59,185 bases of DNA from NCBI GenBank assembly GCA_001464385.1, contig LNFB01000173.1, forward strand, positions 1 through 59,185, in the 5' to 3' direction. Source of the DNA: Deltaproteobacteria bacterium Ga0077550 (GTDB lineage Bacteria; Myxococcota_A; Polyangia; Nannocystales; Nannocystaceae). The notes under the pieces are model-generated. The model saw nothing but the letters and a program-made list of their open reading frames with translations, was not told the origin of the DNA and did no database searches. Positions 1-8,968 of this stretch are shown here, piece by piece (position 1 is the first letter of the stretch; the number at the start of each line of letters is the position of its first letter). A program made the translations under genes and the position numbers.

Positions 1-371
1 GGGGCGAGGCGCCAGAGGACCGCGGCCGCGAACATCACGAGCGCGAGCGCGGCCGACAGCATGGTGCCGAGGAAGATCGGCTCGCGGGCGCGGAGCGCCT
101 GGTCCATCGATCGGGCGAGGGCGCCCACCGATCGACGGGCGGCCGGGCGAACCGGCCACGCGACGCCGCCCACCGGCTGGCAGAGGCTGCTGGGCATCGC
201 CGCCAGGGCAGTGTGCCGCGCGTCACGTCGATGCGCGGGCCCCAGCGCGTCCGCGACGAGGGCGTCGAGGGTGTCGCCGTCGTCATCCACGTCGAAGCTC
301 GAACGCATCGGCGTCGGCGACGTCGTCGAATGACGAGGGCGCAGATCGGAGTCGGGCATTCGGTCGTGCAT
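1..371 (-). CDS. Hypothetical single-pass membrane protein (3' end outside window)
   Basis: The reading frame is open from an ATG at 371 to the window edge, giving 123 codons with no stop, so the C-terminal part is missing. A GGAGG ribosome-binding site lies 5 nt before this ATG; the in-frame ATG at 308 has none, which decides the start. The first 95 residues are polar, with an acidic patch near 28-35 and many Arg residues. Residues about 98-121 form a hydrophobic membrane segment, so a cytoplasmic N-terminus with a membrane anchor is likely. The layout resembles anti-sigma factors or other membrane-tethered regulators, but no zinc-binding HxxxCxxC motif is visible and no function is assigned. 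Confidence 0.6.
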   Translation of the reverse strand, partial: MHDRMPDSDLRPRHSTTSPTPMRSSFDVDDDGDTLDALVADALGPAHRRDARHTALAAMPSSLCQPVGGVAWPVRPAARRSVGALARSMDQALRAREPIFLGTMLSAALALVMFAAAVLWRLA

Positions 372-558
372 CGGGTCCTCCACGTGGCGTTGCGAACATC
401 AGGAGGGACGTGGCCCTCGATGGCTTGATTCGCCGGCGCGCGTCGCCCCGGAACACGCCGGCCTGCGCGGACGAACGAGGCATTTCGGGCCACGCGGAGC
501 CCCACACTGTGGGACACGCCCCGGGGACGCGGCGAGCGGCGGATCGGGCGCCCGATGA

Positions 559-564
559 TATGCT
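559..564 (+). promoter_or_regulatory. -10-like hexamer TATGCT just upstream of the beta-helix lipoprotein
   Basis: TATGCT ends 6 nt before the ATG at 571, so transcription would begin at or next to the start codon (leaderless mRNA). No convincing -35 is seen. The same arrangement recurs at other genes in this window. Confidence 0.4.
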
Positions 565-570
565 CTGGGT

Positions 571-2238
571 ATGGTCTTTCGCCGATCCTCGCCCCGTGCC
601 GTCCTCGATGGAGCCCGAGTCGCTGCGTGGGTGCTGGGTGTCGCGAGTGGCGGTGTGCTCGGGGCGTGCAGCGTGGACACCACCGGCACCCCTGTGTCGC
701 TCGTGCCGCACTGCGGCGATCTCGACGGGAACCTGACGTGCATCGCGGAGTATCCGTCGCGCCCGTACTGCAATATCTGTGTGCCGGCGAGTCAGTCCCA
801 GGGCTGCGTGACGAAGGCGCCCGCGCCGTCGTGTTCGCCCGACGGCAGCACCGCGCCCGTCACCACGGGTGACGACGACGCGAGCAGCGGCGGGTCCTCG
901 AGCGGCACGACCGGAGACGAGGCCAGCAGCACCGGGACCCCGGCCGACACCACCTCCGCCGACTCGAGCACGACCACGCCCGTGGTGGCGTGCCGCGACG
1001 ACGGTCGGCTCGACGCCGATTGCGACGGGGCCGATCCGTCCGCGCCGTACTGCGTCGACGGCGGCTGCGTCGCCTGTGACGCGGCGGGCGGCGACGACTT
1101 CTGCGGCGCGCTCGATCCCGTCGCACCTGCCTGCGACGCGACCACCGGCCGCTGCGAGTCGTGCGACGACGCGCCGGCGGGGTTCTGCGACGGCGACACG
1201 CCGGTGTGCGGAGCGGACGGCGCGTGCACGGCCTGCACGAGCCACGATCAGTGCGCGACCGCGTGCCACCTCGCGCCCACAGATCCCCTCGCGGGCGAGT
1301 GCTTCCCGTCCGACCAGGTGCTGTGGGTGCAGGCGTCGTCGCCGTGCCCGGGCCTCGGCACCGAGGACTCGCCCGCGTGCAGCCTCGCCGACGCCGTCGC
1401 GCTCATCCCCGCCGGCGAGTCGTGGACGATCTTCGTCCAGGGCGGGACCAACTACGCCGAGCAGATCGTGATCGAGGACGTGAGCGTGGCCCTGCGTGGG
1501 TCGGCGAACGCACAGATCGTCGGTCAGCCCCTGCTGGACGACGCCTCGATCGTGGCCACCAACGCGTTCACGTACATCGACGCGATGCGCGTGCGGGGCA
1601 ACGCGCAGTCCCACGGCATCTCGGCCGGGGGCGGCACCCTGTGGATCGAGGACGCTCAGGTCCGCAACAACCTCGAGTACGGCATCTTCCTCACCGAGCC
1701 CTGCGACGTCACGCTGCGCCGCGCCTCGGTGCTACGCAACGTCGGCGGCGGCATCCGCCAGTTCGGCGGCACGCTGCGGCTCGACAACGCCAGCGTCGTC
1801 GGCAACGGGGACGCGGCGAGCGGCCCCGGGATCAACCTCCAGTTCGCCACCTTCGAGGCGGTCTACTCGACGATCGTGAACAACGACGGCGTCGGCGCCG
1901 ACAGCATCCAGTGCCTCGAGACCGAGGGCGCCCTGCGCAACAGCATCGTCGCGGGGCACGCCGCCAACTCGATCGAGCTCGACTGCTTCGCGTTCGACTT
2001 CGTGACGAACGCGATGGACACCGCGAGCTTCGTCGAGAACGACAGCGTCGCGATCGGCGTGTACCAGGCCGGATGGTTCGTGAACCCGAGCGAGGGCGAC
2101 ATGCGGCTGTCGAACCCGGAGACCACCGCGTTCGGCATGATCGCGCAGTGGCTCGCCGGAGACGCGCCCGAGGACGCCGACGGCACCCCGCGGCCGATGG
2201 GCGGGGCGCTGGGCTACGTCGGGGTCGACGAGCCGTGA
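571..2238 (+). CDS. Secreted lipoprotein with parallel beta-helix domain
   Basis: This 555-residue protein begins with a lipoprotein signal peptide (Arg-rich n-region, hydrophobic core about 17-30, lipobox LGAC with Cys33). A cysteine-rich segment (about 45-85) follows, then a low-complexity Ser/Thr/Gly/Asp linker (about 95-140) and a second cysteine-rich region (about 145-250) with spaced C-x-x-C-like pairs. The C-terminal half (about 260-530) has alternating short hydrophobic strands with N, G and A turns, typical of right-handed parallel beta-helix or pectate-lyase-like folds. Such proteins are usually surface-exposed and bind or cleave polysaccharides, but no catalytic set is identifiable. 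The stop overlaps the GTG of the next gene. Lipid anchoring is well supported; function is unknown. Confidence 0.75.
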   Translation: MVFRRSSPRAVLDGARVAAWVLGVASGGVLGACSVDTTGTPVSLVPHCGDLDGNLTCIAEYPSRPYCNICVPASQSQGCVTKAPAPSCSPDGSTAPVTTGDDDASSGGSSSGTTGDEASSTGTPADTTSADSSTTTPVVACRDDGRLDADCDGADPSAPYCVDGGCVACDAAGGDDFCGALDPVAPACDATTGRCESCDDAPAGFCDGDTPVCGADGACTACTSHDQCATACHLAPTDPLAGECFPSDQVLWVQASSPCPGLGTEDSPACSLADAVALIPAGESWTIFVQGGTNYAEQIVIEDVSVALRGSANAQIVGQPLLDDASIVATNAFTYIDAMRVRGNAQSHGISAGGGTLWIEDAQVRNNLEYGIFLTEPCDVTLRRASVLRNVGGGIRQFGGTLRLDNASVVGNGDAASGPGINLQFATFEAVYSTIVNNDGVGADSIQCLETEGALRNSIVAGHAANSIELDCFAFDFVTNAMDTASFVENDSVAIGVYQAGWFVNPSEGDMRLSNPETTAFGMIAQWLAGDAPEDADGTPRPMGGALGYVGVDEP

Positions 2239-3479
2239 GCGCCGCGCCGCTGCGCTTCTACTACGACGTGGTCTGCCCCTACGCGTACCTCGCGTCGCTG
2301 CAGATCGACGGGTTCGCGCGCCGGTTCGGCCTCGAGGTCGAGCGCCGCCCGGTGCTGCTCGGCGGCCTGCTGCGGGCCTTCGGTGCGCCCGATGATCCCA
2401 ACCGGGCGATGTCGCCGGCGCGCACGCGCCACACCCACGCCGACATCCGGCGGCAGGGCGCGCTGCACGGGCGCACGCTCGCCGTGCCGGAGTCGCACCC
2501 GCGGCGCACGCTCGACGCGATGCGGCTGGTGATCGCGGCGCCGTCCGAGCGGCGCACTGCGGTGGCGGCCTCACTGTTCGCCGCATACTGGGAGCAGGGG
2601 CGCGACGTGGCGGCCCGCGAGGTGCTCGCGACGATCGCAGCGGCGCACGGCCTCGACGTCGCCGCGATCGATGCGCCCGAGGTGAAGGCCGAGCTCCGCG
2701 CGCGCACCGACGAGGCCGCGGCGGCGGGCGTCTTCGGCGTCCCGACCTTCGCGCACGGCGAGCTGCGCGTGTGGGGGCAGGACCGCCTCGGCATCCTCGA
2801 GGACGGGCTGCGCCGCGGCGGCCGGATCCCCGAGGGGCCGCCGCCCACCCCGCGCTGGATCCGAAGCGATCCGCCGCCGTCGGTCCGCTTCTTCCACGAC
2901 TTCGCGAGCCCCTTCAGCTACCTGGCCTCCACGCAGATCGAGCGGGTGTGTGCGGCCGCGGGCGCGACGCTCGAGGTGGTGCCGATCCTGCTCGGCGCGC
3001 TGTTCCGATCGATCGGGACCGCCGACGTGCCGCTGTTCACGATGCACCCCGCCAAGCAGGCGTGGGTCCGCCGCGACCTCGACGACTGGGCGGCGCACTG
3101 GGGCGTGGCGCTCGCGTTCCCGAGTCGGTTCCCGATCCGATCGGTGCTGCCGCTGCGGGTCGCGCTGCTCGAGCCCGCGGCCACCGCCGCGATCTACCGC
3201 GCGGCGTGGGTCGACGATCTCCCCGTCGCCGAGCCCGAGGTCCTCGCGGGCGTGCTCGATCGAGCGGGGCTGCCCGCCGCGGACCTGATCGCGCAGGCCG
3301 AGGGGGACGCCGCCAAGGCGGCGCTGCGCCGCAACACCGAGGACGCCGAGGCCGCCGGGATCTGCGGCGTGCCGAGCTTCGTGGTCCGCCGCGCCGGCCG
3401 GCCCGACGCCGTGCTGTGGGGGCAGGATCGCCTCGATCTGCTCGCGGCGACCCTCGCGGGCTTCGACCTCCCGGCGTGA
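2235..3479 (+). CDS. Tandem DsbA-fold protein: two fused 2-hydroxychromene-2-carboxylate isomerase/kappa-GST-like domains
   Basis: 414 residues starting at a GTG that overlaps the previous stop (GTGA). Two homologous halves, each about 195-200 residues, carry the DsbA/HCCA-isomerase signature at their N-termini: FYYDVVCPYAYLAS in the first and FFHDFASPFSYLAS in the second. Each ends with a G-V-P-x-F/S-F cis-proline loop followed by a W-G-Q-D-R motif. In HCCA isomerases the Ser of the SP motif is the glutathione-activating residue. The second half has this Ser, while the first has Cys at the equivalent place (C-P-Y-A, not C-x-x-C). Family enzymes normally have a single domain of about 200 residues and act as dimers, so this looks like a covalent pseudo-dimer. 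A cytoplasmic glutathione- or thiol-dependent isomerase or oxidoreductase is likely; the substrate is unknown. Confidence 0.8.
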   Translation: MSAAPLRFYYDVVCPYAYLASLQIDGFARRFGLEVERRPVLLGGLLRAFGAPDDPNRAMSPARTRHTHADIRRQGALHGRTLAVPESHPRRTLDAMRLVIAAPSERRTAVAASLFAAYWEQGRDVAAREVLATIAAAHGLDVAAIDAPEVKAELRARTDEAAAAGVFGVPTFAHGELRVWGQDRLGILEDGLRRGGRIPEGPPPTPRWIRSDPPPSVRFFHDFASPFSYLASTQIERVCAAAGATLEVVPILLGALFRSIGTADVPLFTMHPAKQAWVRRDLDDWAAHWGVALAFPSRFPIRSVLPLRVALLEPAATAAIYRAAWVDDLPVAEPEVLAGVLDRAGLPAADLIAQAEGDAAKAALRRNTEDAEAAGICGVPSFVVRRAGRPDAVLWGQDRLDLLAATLAGFDLPA

Positions 3480-3550
3480 GGTCCACGCGCGCCCGCGGGC
3501 CCGTCGGGACCGTAGCGGACGGGCGCGGGTCGATCCATGCTGCCCCCGCC

Positions 3551-5788
3551 GTGGTCGCCGCCCCCGACGCATCGAGCGAGCCCACGACCCTGTCGGGGAC
3601 GGTCGAGCGCGTCGTCTACCACGACGAGCGCACGCGCTACACGGTGCTGCGAGTCCACGTGCCCGGCGTCTCCGAGCTCGTGACGGCCGTCGGTCGGGCG
3701 TCGGCGCCCGAGGTCGGCGCCCAGCTCACGCTGCACGGCACCTGGGACGTGCACCCCAGCCACGGCCGCCAGCTCCGCTTCGATCGGATCGAGGTCGAGC
3801 TGCCGACGACGCTCGCCGGCATCGAGCGTCGGCTGATGCGCTATCCCGGGATCAAGGACGTCATGGCGGCGCGCATCGTCGCGCGGTTCGGCATGGACAC
3901 GCTCGACGTCATCGACAAGACGCCGCGGCGACTGCTCGAGATCGAGGGCATCGGCCCGCGCACCCTCGAGAAGATCGCCGAGCACCACCAGACCCATGTC
4001 GGTCCGATCGCCCAGCTCGAGGCCCAGCTCGTCGAGCTCGATCTACCGGCGTACCTCGGGCGCGCCATCCACGAGCGCTTCGGCGGCGACGCGATCGCGG
4101 TGGTCCGCGCCAAGCCCTACCGCCTCGCCCGTGAGGTCCGGGGGATCGGGTTCTCGACGGCCGATCGCATGGCGCGGACGCTGGGCCTGGCGATGGACAG
4201 CGCCGAGCGCATCGAGGCCGGGCTCCTGCACACGATGGAGCTCGCGGCGCAGGACGGCAACTGCGCCCTGCCGATCGAGGTGCTGGTGCGCAAGGCCGCC
4301 GCCGCGCTCGGCGTGGCCGAGGACGCGGTGCGCACGGCCGGCGAGCAGCTCGTGTCCGCCGGCGATCTCGTGCTCGAGTACGGCAACGACGGCACGCCCC
4401 TCTGCTTCGCCCCGGAGCTCGTCGCCGCCGAGCGGGCGTTGGCGGAGTCCATCGCTGCGATCGCCACCGCGAGCCACCGGCGCTGGAGCCTCGTCGAGCT
4501 GCCCTCGGGCCTGAGCGCCGGGCAGATCGCGGCGGTGCGGGCGGTGGCCGATCACGGCGTCGTCGTGCTGACCGGCGGACCGGGCACCGGCAAGAGCACG
4601 GTCGTTCGCGAGATGCTGAAGCTCGCGCGGGCGCACGACGAGCCGCTGCTGCTGTGCGCGCCGACGGGCCGCGCGGCCAAGCGGCTCGAGCAGGCGGCCG
4701 GCCACGAGGCGCGCACGATCCACCGACTGCTCGAGTTCCAGCCCGAGACCGGCCGGTTCCTCTACGGCCCGATGCAGCCGCTGCCCGCTGGACTCGTGGT
4801 GGTCGACGAGGCGTCGATGCTGGACGTGGCCCTCGGCTCCGCGCTGTTCGGCGCGCTCACGCCCGCGCACCGCCTGGTGATCGTCGGCGACGGCGATCAG
4901 CTGCCGTCGGTGGGGCCGGGCAACGTGCTGTCGGACATCGTGTCGGCGGCCGAGCGCCCGGGCTCGCCGCTCGGGCACGTCCGGCTGTCGGAGGTCTTCC
5001 GCCAGGCCCACGGCAGCAGCATCGTCGAGAACGCCCACCGCATGCTCCACGGCGAGTCGCTGCGCGCCGACGAGCCGGGCGCCCAGGGCGAGTTCTTCGT
5101 CGTGCACGCCCGCAGCCCCGAGCACGCCCACGAGCTGTGCGTGCGTCTGGCGGTCGAGCGGATCCCCGAGGCCTACGGGCTCGACGGCGCCCACGACGTG
5201 CAGCTGCTGTGTCCGATGCACAAGGGCAGGGCGGGCACCGAGGCGCTGAACGATGCGCTGCAGGCCCGGCACACCGGCGGACAGCCCGAGGTCTCGATCG
5301 AAGGCGGTCGCGGCCAGCGGCTGCGCCGGTTCTGTGTCGGCGACCGCGTGATGCAGACGAAGAACGACTACACCAAGGGCGTCTTCAACGGCGACATCGG
5401 CCGGGTGCTCTCGGTCGATCCGAGCACGAGCTCGCTGGTCGTCGACGTCGACGGCTCGCGCGTGACGTACACCGGCCACGAGGCGCTGGCGCTGTCGCTC
5501 GCGTACGCGGTGTCGATTCACAAGAGTCAGGGCAGCGAGTTCCCCGCGGTGATCGTGACGCTGTTGCCCGAGCACCACGTGATGTTGCGGCGCAACCTGC
5601 TGTATACGGCGATCACGCGGGCGCGACGGCTGTGCGTCGTGGTCGGCGATCCGCGCTCGATCGAGCAGGCGATCGCGCGGACCGACGGCGCGCGCCGGCA
5701 CACCGGCCTGGGCCGGCGGCTGTCGGAGGCCCTGGGCTCGGTGGTCGTCGAGGCCGGCGCCGGCGTGCCCGGCGGCGAACCGTGGTAA
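3551..5788 (+). CDS. recD2: RecD2-type 5'-3' DNA helicase
   Basis: About 745 residues from a GTG at 3551. RecD2 enzymes are stand-alone superfamily 1B helicases that unwind DNA 5' to 3' without RecBC. The protein has an N-terminal OB-like region (about 15-75), then a helix-hairpin-helix region containing LLEIEGIGPRT and REVRGIGFSTAD. The helicase core has Walker A GGPGTGKST at about 342-350, Walker B VVDEAS at about 417-422, a GDGDQLPSVGPG motif, and C-terminal motifs including SIHKSQGSEF and LLYTAITRAR. The length fits the family (roughly 715-800). The start is uncertain: no strong ribosome-binding site is seen and in-frame alternatives are few. It lies 10 nt before ruvC, so recD2-ruvC-ruvA probably form a DNA repair and recombination unit. 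Confidence 0.92.
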   Translation: MVAAPDASSEPTTLSGTVERVVYHDERTRYTVLRVHVPGVSELVTAVGRASAPEVGAQLTLHGTWDVHPSHGRQLRFDRIEVELPTTLAGIERRLMRYPGIKDVMAARIVARFGMDTLDVIDKTPRRLLEIEGIGPRTLEKIAEHHQTHVGPIAQLEAQLVELDLPAYLGRAIHERFGGDAIAVVRAKPYRLAREVRGIGFSTADRMARTLGLAMDSAERIEAGLLHTMELAAQDGNCALPIEVLVRKAAAALGVAEDAVRTAGEQLVSAGDLVLEYGNDGTPLCFAPELVAAERALAESIAAIATASHRRWSLVELPSGLSAGQIAAVRAVADHGVVVLTGGPGTGKSTVVREMLKLARAHDEPLLLCAPTGRAAKRLEQAAGHEARTIHRLLEFQPETGRFLYGPMQPLPAGLVVVDEASMLDVALGSALFGALTPAHRLVIVGDGDQLPSVGPGNVLSDIVSAAERPGSPLGHVRLSEVFRQAHGSSIVENAHRMLHGESLRADEPGAQGEFFVVHARSPEHAHELCVRLAVERIPEAYGLDGAHDVQLLCPMHKGRAGTEALNDALQARHTGGQPEVSIEGGRGQRLRRFCVGDRVMQTKNDYTKGVFNGDIGRVLSVDPSTSSLVVDVDGSRVTYTGHEALALSLAYAVSIHKSQGSEFPAVIVTLLPEHHVMLRRNLLYTAITRARRLCVVVGDPRSIEQAIARTDGARRHTGLGRRLSEALGSVVVEAGAGVPGGEPW

Positions 5789-5798
5789 TCGTCGAGCG

Positions 5799-6302
5799 AT
5801 GGCCACTGCCGCGCGCGCGTCGGTGCGGATCCTCGGGGTCGACCCGGGGACGCTGCGCGTCGGCTACGCGATCATCGACGCCAGCCCCGGGCGCGCCGGG
5901 GCGTCGATGCGCTACCTCGAGTGCGGTGTCATCGCGGCGCCGGCCAAGGACGACGTCGCGGTGCGCCTGCTCTCGATCGCGACCGATCTCGGCGCCGTGA
6001 TCGACGAGTTCTCGCCCGGGCAGCTGGCGATCGAGCGGGCGTTCGGCGGCAAGAACGTGCACAGCGCGCTCACGCTGGGCCAGGCGCGTGGGGCCCTGAT
6101 GCTCTTGGCCGCGCAGCGGGGCCTCGCCAGCTTCGAGTACGCGCCGGCGCTGGTGAAGCGGATCGTGGCGGGCCACGGCGCGGCGACGAAGCTCGACATC
6201 GCGGAGCGCGTGCGGCTGCTCTTCGATCTCCGCACGCCACCGCGGCCCGACGCCGCCGACGCGCTGGCGATCGCGTGCTGTCACGCGCTGTCGCGGTGCT
6301 GA
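5799..6302 (+). CDS. ruvC: Holliday junction resolvase RuvC
   Basis: 167 residues, normal for RuvC, an RNase H-fold endonuclease that cuts four-way DNA junctions symmetrically together with the RuvAB branch-migration motor. The catalytic acids are all present: Asp15 in GVDPGT, Glu79 in LAIERAF, and Asp151 and Asp154 in PDAADALAIA. The FGGKNVHSALTLGQARG segment matches the conserved DNA-binding loop. The gene starts 10 nt after recD2 and is followed 48 nt later by ruvA, so co-transcription is likely. No ruvB is present in the window; the gene next to ruvA is on the opposite strand. Confidence 0.95.
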   Translation: MATAARASVRILGVDPGTLRVGYAIIDASPGRAGASMRYLECGVIAAPAKDDVAVRLLSIATDLGAVIDEFSPGQLAIERAFGGKNVHSALTLGQARGALMLLAAQRGLASFEYAPALVKRIVAGHGAATKLDIAERVRLLFDLRTPPRPDAADALAIACCHALSRC

Positions 6303-6350
6303 ACGCGGCGGCCCTGGTGCGCGCGGCCGCGACGTGGCACCTTGGCGTCG

Positions 6351-6971
6351 ATGATCGGCTGGCTGAGCGGTACGGTGCGTGCGCGGGATCCCCTCGCCGG
6401 CGAGGTGATCCTCGACGTCGGCGGTGTCGGCTACCAGATCACGGTGTCGCTGCAGACGCTCGGCGCCGTCCCGGAGATCGGCGAGGCGTGCACGCTGTGG
6501 ATCCAGACCCACGTGCGCGAGGACGTGCTGGCGCTGTTCGGCTTCGCCGACCCGACCGAGCGGCGCGCGTTCCGGCTGCTCATCGGCGTGCCCCAGGTGG
6601 GGCCCAAGCTCGCGGTCGCGGTGCTCGGCGGATTCCCGCTCGGGGAGCTGCTCGCGGCGATCGAGGCCGAGCACCGCACGCTGCTCGAGCGCATCCCCGG
6701 CGTCGGCAAGCGCACCGCGGAGCGCATCTTGCTCGACCTCAAGGACAAGGTCGCGCCGCTGCGCGAGGCCATCGGCGCGGCGGCGGGCCCGGCCGACAGC
6801 GGCACGCACCCGACGTCCTCGTTCGCCGACGACGCGCGGGCCGTGCTCGTGAACCTGGGATGGAAGGCGAAGGACGTCGACGCGGCGCTGACGAAGGCCG
6901 ACGACGGCCAGCCGGGCACGCTCGACGCGCTCGTGCGGCGGGCCCTCGCCCACCTGATGTCGCGGCCCTGA
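6351..6971 (+). CDS. ruvA: Holliday junction branch-migration subunit RuvA
   Basis: 206 residues from the ATG at 6351. A TTG at 6342 is also in frame, but RuvA proteins characteristically begin MIG-x-L-x-G, which matches MIGWLSG here. The protein has the N-terminal OB domain (about 1-62), two helix-hairpin-helix motifs (IGVPQVGPKLA and IPGVGKRTAERI), and the flexible acidic/Ala-rich linker leading to domain III (about 158-203), which contacts RuvB. RuvA binds Holliday junctions as a tetramer and positions the RuvB motors. The stop codon lies inside a 14-bp tandem repeat, so the last residues (MSRP) are encoded by the repeat and may vary in length between strains. Confidence 0.95.
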   Translation: MIGWLSGTVRARDPLAGEVILDVGGVGYQITVSLQTLGAVPEIGEACTLWIQTHVREDVLALFGFADPTERRAFRLLIGVPQVGPKLAVAVLGGFPLGELLAAIEAEHRTLLERIPGVGKRTAERILLDLKDKVAPLREAIGAAAGPADSGTHPTSSFADDARAVLVNLGWKAKDVDAALTKADDGQPGTLDALVRRALAHLMSRP

Positions 6972-7026
6972 TGTCGCGGCCCCGATGTCGCGGCCCCGAT
7001 GTCGCGGCCTTGGCGTCGCGGCCTCG
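6957..7026 (+). repeat. Five tandem copies of a 14-bp unit (ATGTCGCGGCCCCG)
   Basis: Copies occupy 6957-6970, 6971-6984, 6985-6998, 6999-7012 and 7013-7026. The second and third are identical and the last is the most diverged. The array covers the ruvA stop codon and almost all the space up to the convergent gene ending at 7034. Because 14 is not a multiple of 3, copy number changes would shift the reading frame after the ruvA stop only. Confidence 0.9.
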
Positions 7027-7033
7027 AGGGGAG

Positions 7034-7831
7034 CTACAGCCCGCGCACGGCGTCGAGCAGGTCGCCGATCGTCAGCGCCTCGGGGACATCGTGGCGCACC
7101 AGCTCGTTCCACAGCGGCAGGAGCGACGCGTCGCGCTGGCTCGACGCGAGGACCTCGCGCAGCGCCGCGACCGCGGCGCGACGACGGCCGCGCAGCAGCG
7201 CCTCGCGCAGGGCCTCACCGACGGGGCCGTCGATCTTCGGCCGCTCCGGCATCGGCACGACCTTGGCGCTCACGGCGAGATCGGCGAGGCGCGGCGCATC
7301 CGGGCGCGGCGCGGCGGGCGTCGAGAACGCTGGCGCGTCGCCGTCGATCACCACGCCGGTGGAGGGGCGCACGGGCCGTTCGATGACGACCGGCGGCACG
7401 GCGGCGTCGCGGCGGCCCCAGCGACGCGTGCGATCCCAGGCGTCGTCGCGCTCGCGCTCGCGCTCGCGATCGGGCGGTCGCGGCGCGAGGTGCCCGGCGG
7501 CGACGCGCTGCTCCATCGCTTGCCCGCGGTGGAGGATCTCCTCGCCGTGGCCCTGCGGCAGCACGGTGACGACGGTCTCCTCCTTGATGATCGCGTAGAG
7601 CACGTCGCCGAAGTCCGCGACGGGGATGAGCGTCTGCGGCTCGCCGAGCATCGCGTCCAGGGTGCGGACCGCCTTGCCGTCGGCCTCGGCCGCGCTCAGC
7701 GCAGCATCGAGTCGATCACGCAGGGTCTCGTCGTCCTCTTCCTCGCGCCGCGGCACCAGCTCGCGCAGGCGCTGGACGGCGCGATGCGTGATGCTGTAGC
7801 GGCGGTGGCCGGGGAACGGAGGGCGCAGCAT
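7034..7831 (-). CDS. Unknown cytoplasmic protein
   Basis: 265 residues from an ATG at 7831. No signal peptide or membrane segment is visible. The N-terminal 100 residues look like a folded helical/strand domain that begins HRRYSITHRAVQRLREL and contains LIPVADFGDVLYAIIKEETVVTVLP. A charged Arg/Glu run (about 105-115) and a Pro/Ala-rich linker follow. A C-terminal helical segment (about 205-265) contains Ala-rich repeats ending in a short LTIGDLLDAVRG motif. I do not recognise the family. It is convergent to ruvA, with the 14-bp repeat array between them, and its start is about 160 nt from the divergent exported-protein gene at 7994. Confidence 0.65.
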   Translation of the reverse strand: MLRPPFPGHRRYSITHRAVQRLRELVPRREEEDDETLRDRLDAALSAAEADGKAVRTLDAMLGEPQTLIPVADFGDVLYAIIKEETVVTVLPQGHGEEILHRGQAMEQRVAAGHLAPRPPDRERERERDDAWDRTRRWGRRDAAVPPVVIERPVRPSTGVVIDGDAPAFSTPAAPRPDAPRLADLAVSAKVVPMPERPKIDGPVGEALREALLRGRRRAAVAALREVLASSQRDASLLPLWNELVRHDVPEALTIGDLLDAVRGL

Positions 7832-7993
7832 CGATGCCCGATGTAGCCCAGCTGGGCCGGATTTGCCACTGGCGCAACCAGGCGGATGGGGGGAGGTGAG
7901 GCATTGGGACGCGGGGGTCTGCCCGTCCGCCCCTGGGCGCGCCGCGGCGTCGCGAACTTGCCAAAGCCCGACCCCGGCCCCCAAGATGGGGCC

Positions 7994-8968
7994 GTGCCCC
8001 GTTCCCTGGTCGTGCGCGCGTTGGCGTGGCTGCTCGGAGCGCTGGCGCTCGCGCCGGGCGCGGCGGGGGCGCAGCCTTTCCGCGGCGCCGGCACGTCGAG
8101 CCCCGAGGCGAAGGACAAGACACCGACGGCGGCACGGGCTCGTGCGCTCGACAAGGCGCGCAGGGCCGCGCTGGAGGCCGCGCTCGCGGAGCTCGGCAAG
8201 CTGAGCAAGTCCGCGCGCAAGTCGATCCTCGGCAACACCTCGGCGTGGACCGGATCGTACCGCGTGCTCTCGGAGCGCGACGCCGGCGACGGGGTCGCGA
8301 TCGAGGTCGAGGTCGACATCGATCTCGCGCGGCTCCGCAAGCGGGCCGAGGGCGGATCGACGACGGTCGCGGCACCGCTGTTCCTGCTCGAGGGGGTCGA
8401 CGCCGGGGCCTCGTGCGAGCCGAAGACCACGCTCGCGGCCCGCATCGAGGACGAGCTCGAGGTGGCGGGCGCGGTCGGGAGCGAGGGCGCTGCGCTGCGC
8501 GTGACCGTCACGTGCGCGTCGCTCGGCCCGGTGCCCCACACCTTCGAGCACGCCGCCCACGTGGCGGTGGTGGCGAGCTCGGGTGGGCGCACGATCGCGT
8601 CGGCGGAGCTCGATGGCTTCGCGAAGTCGCCGCAGGAGGCGCTGACGGTCGCGGTGGGCGAGGCGGCCGGGAAGATCGGGGCCGCCCTCGCGCTGCACCG
8701 CCGTGGCCGCGTGCTGCTCCGCGTCGCGGGTGGTCGCCCCTCCGTGAAGCTGCGCCGGCTCGAGCGCGCGCTCCTGCAGTCCGTCATGGGCGTGAACGCC
8801 GTCGAGCTCGCGAGCCTCGACGAGCGCGGCGTGGTCGTGTTCTCCGTGCTCGGCGTCGCCGATGCGCCCGCGCTGGCGCAGGCGTTGTCGTCGCTGCAAT
8901 CCCCCGGGGTCCAGGCCTCGGTCACCGCGATCGAGGGTCCGGATGTCTTGGCGATCGAGCTGCGTTGA
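7994..8968 (+). CDS. Exported protein with FlgT-N/LPP20-like domain
   Basis: 324 residues from a GTG at 7994. The first 26 residues are a Sec signal peptide with an Arg-containing n-region, a Leu/Ala core and a GAAGAQ cleavage site. The next stretch (about 30-110), with repeated AxARALDKARRAALEAAL helices followed by a strand pair, resembles the small domain found at the N-terminus of FlgT and in LPP20-like lipoproteins, which are periplasmic or outer-membrane proteins. The rest (about 125-320) alternates strands and helices in what may be three repeats of the same fold. The gene overlaps the next (lipoprotein) gene by 26 nt in a different frame, suggesting translational coupling. The function is unknown; a periplasmic assembly or envelope role is inferred only from the fold. 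Confidence 0.7.
   Translation: MPRSLVVRALAWLLGALALAPGAAGAQPFRGAGTSSPEAKDKTPTAARARALDKARRAALEAALAELGKLSKSARKSILGNTSAWTGSYRVLSERDAGDGVAIEVEVDIDLARLRKRAEGGSTTVAAPLFLLEGVDAGASCEPKTTLAARIEDELEVAGAVGSEGAALRVTVTCASLGPVPHTFEHAAHVAVVASSGGRTIASAELDGFAKSPQEALTVAVGEAAGKIGAALALHRRGRVLLRVAGGRPSVKLRRLERALLQSVMGVNAVELASLDERGVVVFSVLGVADAPALAQALSSLQSPGVQASVTAIEGPDVLAIELR

Noticed and set aside
6957..7026. CRISPR-like array
   Set aside because: The units are directly adjacent with no spacers and only 14 bp long.
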